This document shows, piece after piece, positions 61,403-64,000 of a stretch of DNA of 64,000 bases. Origin of the DNA: Tenacibaculum sp. M341 (lineage in GTDB: Bacteria; Bacteroidota; Bacteroidia; Flavobacteriales; Flavobacteriaceae); assembly GCF_004337695.1 (NCBI RefSeq), contig NZ_SJXJ01000001.1:372001-436000 (forward strand). Direction: 5' to 3'. The notes beneath the pieces were generated by a model, which was given only the letters and a program-made list of their open reading frames with translations, did no database searches and was not told the origin of the DNA. Position 1 is the stretch's first letter, and the number at the start of each line of letters is the position of its first letter. The translations under genes were made by a program, and so were the position numbers.

Positions 61403-62396
61403 AAGGTTTTGGAGGTATGTAAGCTGTTTTTAATTCATCTGACATTGACTTTTTTTGTGCATTTTCATCAGTATCATTTCCTTTCGGAAAACGATCTCCA
61501 AACTGATAATCTCTTAAATACTCAGAAGCTTTTTTAAAATTAGTTTCATCGTTTGCACGATCGCAATCGTTAACTAAGCTGTATAAGGTTGTTAAAAAGT
61601 TTTCTCTTCTGCTATCAGAATACTCTGCAAAAACATCATCGTTTACAGGTACCGTAGGGCGTAAACATTTAAAACCATTGTATGAAGTAAGTGTGTTGTA
61701 TATGTTTCTGACGGTTTCTCTAAAAGCAGTGCTATCATCGTCGTCTGAAACATAATTGTTTACAATTAAAATAGTTAATGCAAACCCCGATGGCAGTTTT
61801 AAATGTGTGTTTTTTTGCTGTCTGTAATCTTTCCAGGCTTTTATATAACGTACCAAACGTTTCATTTGTTTGTTTGATTTTTTGATAAACCAATCGGTAA
61901 ATGCAACAGGATCACTATCTATCCAATCTTTTGATCGATGTGCAAGTTCCGGTGTGTCTCCATCTTTGTAATAAATAGGTAAATCAATGTGATGTCCATT
62001 AGCAAAAACCACTCGTACACAAGTATTTTTTCTAATAGGGTCTTTTGTATTGGTATGGTTTTTTACAGCTTCGTATACCCAATTGTGCCAAGTAGCTATA
62101 TTTTCTCTATTGTTTTCATTTTCTTTTTCTTTAAAATAAATACCATCGTCTAAATCGTATGCACGCAATTCGTTTCCGTTTTCATCTTTTACAACAATAG
62201 GGTTTACAGTAGTGTCCATTTCAAAAGAACCTTGTCCTTTAAAAGTAGGTTGTAACCTATCAGATTTATGTTCTTTAAACCAATCTTTTACTTTTTTTCT
62301 GATTGCTTTTCTACTACCTAATAAACCGTCTTTTCTATTGTCGGTAAGTTTTATAGTATTGTAAAATGTATTGTATTCTTTGTGTAATGTTGCCAT
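61392..62396 (-). CDS. CD-NTase (cGAS/DncV-like cyclic nucleotide synthase)
   Basis: The 334-residue protein has the nucleotidyltransferase core GQGSFEMDTTVNP (50-62), the metal motif AYDLDDGIYF (about 75-84) and a third Asp in HHIDLPIYY. The C-terminal helical region follows. All catalytic acids are intact. CD-NTases make cyclic di- or trinucleotides when phage infection is sensed; the product activates an effector, here the Cap15-like membrane protein next to it. The exact clade and product cannot be told. Neighbours and spacing (11 bases to cap15, overlap with the E2-like gene) support a CBASS operon. Confidence 0.88.
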   Translation of the reverse strand: MATLHKEYNTFYNTIKLTDNRKDGLLGSRKAIRKKVKDWFKEHKSDRLQPTFKGQGSFEMDTTVNPIVVKDENGNELRAYDLDDGIYFKEKENENNRENIATWHNWVYEAVKNHTNTKDPIRKNTCVRVVFANGHHIDLPIYYKDGDTPELAHRSKDWIDSDPVAFTDWFIKKSNKQMKRLVRYIKAWKDYRQQKNTHLKLPSGFALTILIVNNYVSDDDDSTAFRETVRNIYNTLTSYNGFKCLRPTVPVNDDVFAEYSDSRRENFLTTLYSLVNDCDRANDETNFKKASEYLRDYQFGDRFPKGNDTDENAQKKSMSDELKTAYIPPKPYGY

Positions 62397-62407
62397 ATAT
62401 GGTTTGT

Positions 62408-63043
62408 TTAAAATGGGTGAGTAATGTCTTTTGATATTCTTTTTATGTTCGGAAATATTCCGCTAGAGGGTAGTGGTTTCCGATTGGCATAATACCGTCC
62501 ATTTAAAAAGTACTCCCCATTTTTGATGGTAATTTTTGAAAAACAAGCGCCTTCATGTTTATCTTTTGTAGCAAGTCTATCCAAACTTTCTTTTCCACCA
62601 TTTTCATAGTTGTAAACTAGTTCGTAATTATGATCGTTAATTTTTGATATGAAACAAAATTTACTTTTTGAATGTGAAGGATCTCTTTTGTCGTATGTAT
62701 AAAAAGAATCTACTTTTATTTCGCTTGCCGTTTGAGTGATAATAATGTCAACATCAATATAGATTAATCTTTTTTCGCAGTTATTTTCTTCTATAAATAC
62801 ATGACATTCTTGTCTGCCTCTGTAGGTTCCAGAAATGTCTTTTATAGTAAACATCCAATTGAATAAAGGATTTTTCCATAAATGAGTGTCTATACTTCTA
62901 ATTAAAAAAAGTGTAAGAAGTATTGGAATAATGATAGATAACACACCAAATAAAGGATATAGTATAGTGTTTATAGTTAAAAAGAACGCTAAGGGAACTA
63001 AAAACCCTTGTGAGGTATAGTTATTAAAATAATTTGTTTTCAT
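62408..63043 (-). CDS. Cap15-like CBASS effector (membrane helices plus beta-barrel)
   Basis: The protein (211 residues from ATG 63043; a TTG at 63070 would add nine) has two hydrophobic segments between residues ~10 and 50 (GFLVPLAFFLTINTILYPLF and LSIIIPILLTLFLI) and then a beta-rich domain. Its pattern is ISGTYRGRQ, VDIIITQTASEIKVDSF, YELVYNYEN and FLNGRYYANR. Two helices followed by a minimal beta-barrel that binds cyclic nucleotide is the layout of Cap15, which disrupts the inner membrane when activated. It is the first gene of the operon. It could be mistaken for a Cas13b accessory membrane protein because of position. Confidence 0.75.
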   Translation of the reverse strand: MKTNYFNNYTSQGFLVPLAFFLTINTILYPLFGVLSIIIPILLTLFLIRSIDTHLWKNPLFNWMFTIKDISGTYRGRQECHVFIEENNCEKRLIYIDVDIIITQTASEIKVDSFYTYDKRDPSHSKSKFCFISKINDHNYELVYNYENGGKESLDRLATKDKHEGACFSKITIKNGEYFLNGRYYANRKPLPSSGIFPNIKRISKDITHPF

Positions 63044-63317
63044 AAAAAGATTCTGTGTATTAAAAATCAAGTCAATTTTGAATAAGAAACCTTCGTCAGT
63101 TCGAGTGATTTTACGGAATTATAAAGAAGTAAAATTGTATAGAGAACAGTGTCTTTATGTCTCAATAGTTGAGCGACATTTTTATTCTTAAACTAGATTT
63201 ACATTAAAATATATGTTATGAGTTGTTCTATAAATAATTGATCATTGATAATTGAATACGTTGTGAATTGATTACAAATTGATAGGAGTCACAACCTAAA
63301 TATCGTTGAGCATTACT
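63044..63317. promoter_or_regulatory. Upstream region of the CBASS-cas13b operon
   Basis: The 274 bases lie between the TIR gene and cap15. They hold an orphan CRISPR-like repeat (63260-63295), the palindrome CTCAATAGTTGAG (63161-63173) and a sequence typical of flavobacterial REPs (CGTCAGTTCGAGTG at 63094-63107). A -33/-7 pair could not be assigned. The promoter of the operon should be here. Confidence 0.4.
63260..63295 (-). repeat. Orphan CRISPR-like repeat
   Basis: A single 36-base sequence with GTTGTGAAT at one end and AGTCACAAC at the other matches the array repeat at 55944 at 30 of 36 positions. The self-complementary ends GTTGTGA/TCACAAC are intact. It is about 5.8 kb from the array, on the other side of the CBASS-cas13b operon. 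There is no second repeat beside it. Confidence 0.75.
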
Positions 63318-64000
63318 TTATACGTCATTATTTGTTGGTAATAAATATTTTATATTTCGCATAGACATTTCTCTTTTCGGAGACCATACCAATGAGCTTT
63401 GATGAGGTATGTTAAATTTACTTTCTAAAGTTTCTTTAAGCATATCTAAGTTTTTTTCATCGTCAATAGTCATTCCTTTAAAGTGCTGAAAAACACCTTT
63501 CATTTGCTTAAATTCAAAAGGAGGAATAGTAACAGAAATATGCTCCTTTGTTTGTATCCAAACTGCACCAAGTTCTATTAAACACATTGGCGATTTATAA
63601 AAGTGCTCTGATAGCATAAAAAAGACTAAGACATCTTCATTTAATTGACTTTTGATATCATTAATAAAATCCTTACCTAAAGGTGTACCGTACCCTTCTA
63701 ATGAAGAACAAAAAATATTTTCTGAAGGTATTCCGATGTTTTGAAGTAGTAATACAAAGCTTTCTACAATTTTTTTATCGTGATGTGAATGACTTATAAA
63801 TACTTTTTGAAGAGGTTTTTGTTCTTTTTTATGAGTAGTACCTTTATTAGTTTTAGTAGGTGGTATAACTAAGTTTAAATCGTCAGCAATTTTAATAATT
63901 TTAGTATTCTCTGTTTGTTGTAATAATTTTTTTATAGAATCTTGATTGTAGGTTTTTGTAGGTATACTATCTATACCGTATTCATTTAGTATGTTGATAA
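63318..64000 (-). CDS. TIR-domain protein, 3' part
   Basis: The frame is open from the stop at 63318 to the window end; the start lies beyond 64000. A TIR domain is clear: QKVFISHSHHDKKIVESF, then IFCSSLEGYGTPLGKDFI, and NEDVLVFFMLSEHFYKSPMC followed by LIELGAVW, in which the Glu is the likely NADase catalytic residue. The visible N-terminal part is helical and charged (DSIKKLLQQTENTKIIKIAD). Bacterial TIR proteins often degrade NAD or make cyclic ADP-ribose-like signals in phage defence. The next gene in transcription is the CBASS operon; whether they belong together is unknown. A start at 63617 would cut the TIR domain and is rejected. Confidence 0.85.
   Translation of the reverse strand, partial: INILNEYGIDSIPTKTYNQDSIKKLLQQTENTKIIKIADDLNLVIPPTKTNKGTTHKKEQKPLQKVFISHSHHDKKIVESFVLLLQNIGIPSENIFCSSLEGYGTPLGKDFINDIKSQLNEDVLVFFMLSEHFYKSPMCLIELGAVWIQTKEHISVTIPPFEFKQMKGVFQHFKGMTIDDEKNLDMLKETLESKFNIPHQSSLVWSPKREMSMRNIKYLLPTNNDV

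Noticed and set aside
62408-63043. The membrane protein as a Csx27/Csx28 accessory of Cas13b
   Set aside because: It has two N-terminal helices followed by a beta-barrel-like pattern and sits next to a CD-NTase, which fits Cap15 better; no HEPN-like motif is visible.
63091-63116. tRNA T-arm-like motif GTTCGAGTG
   Set aside because: No acceptor or anticodon arms can be formed around it; the sequence fits a flavobacterial REP-like element.
63318-63617. A separate 99-residue gene beginning at 63617
   Set aside because: The frame continues without stop to the window end and contains the first half of the TIR domain, so the ATG at 63617 is internal.

Overview
The window is AT-rich bacterial DNA from a member of the Bacteroidota, most probably a marine Flavobacteriaceae of the Tenacibaculum/Polaribacter kind (the genus is a guess). 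The evidence is the promoter style (-33 TTTG, 19 bp, -7 TAnnTTTG), a TonB receptor with a carboxypeptidase-like N-terminal domain, a C-terminal type IX secretion tail, a DUF6261 protein, and a type VI-B (Cas13b) CRISPR locus.

Layout. Positions 1-21480 are ordinary chromosome: the end of a CCA-adding enzyme, GlcG/HbpS-like, AraC, folD, ffh, DinB-like, DoxX-like and GNAT genes, a secreted phytase-like/GDPD protein, a LacI regulator, a metal-uptake group (TonB receptor, Asp/His-rich lipoprotein, His-rich small protein), purB with two duplicated lipoproteins, and an ABC-F ATPase.

Positions 21653-53955 hold a very large NAD/ADP-ribose regulon. It starts with a Nudix-type regulator (NrtR). The genes include a PRPP-synthetase-like enzyme, a NAMPT-like phosphoribosyltransferase, five ADP-ribosylglycohydrolases, two PARG-like (TIGR02452) proteins, four macro-domain genes (one interrupted by an in-frame stop), two NADAR proteins, two DUF4291 proteins, a sirtuin, an RNA 2'-phosphotransferase (KptA), an RNase Z-like hydrolase, a 2OG dioxygenase, a metallophosphatase, a nucleoside deoxyribosyltransferase-like protein, a PurA-like paralogue and a vWA protein. 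Three separate promoters share one architecture: two copies of a 19-bp palindrome (TTGYGT-N7-ACRCAA), 52-53 bp apart, bracket the -33/-7 elements, and a single copy lies in front of nrtR. A convergent five-gene MoxR ATPase/vWA/beta-propeller ternary system (41153-48811) is embedded in the regulon. The likely job, by inference, is to remove ADP-ribose marks, recycle ADP-ribose and nicotinamide to NAD, and repair RNA ends after NAD-consuming attack.

Positions 54736-64000 are a defence island on the minus strand. In transcription order it has the 3' part of a TIR-domain gene, an orphan CRISPR-like repeat, then a tight four-gene run: a Cap15-like membrane/beta-barrel effector, a CD-NTase, an E2-like/SEC-C protein (together a type II-short-like CBASS) and cas13b. 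A 17-repeat type VI-B CRISPR array follows. Seven of its 16 inter-repeat intervals are not 30-nt spacers but copies of one ~228-bp palindromic chromosomal repeat element. A 42-bp tandem repeat lies beyond the array. The physical coupling of CBASS to Cas13b, the element-filled array and the operator-paired NAD regulon are the most unusual things here.
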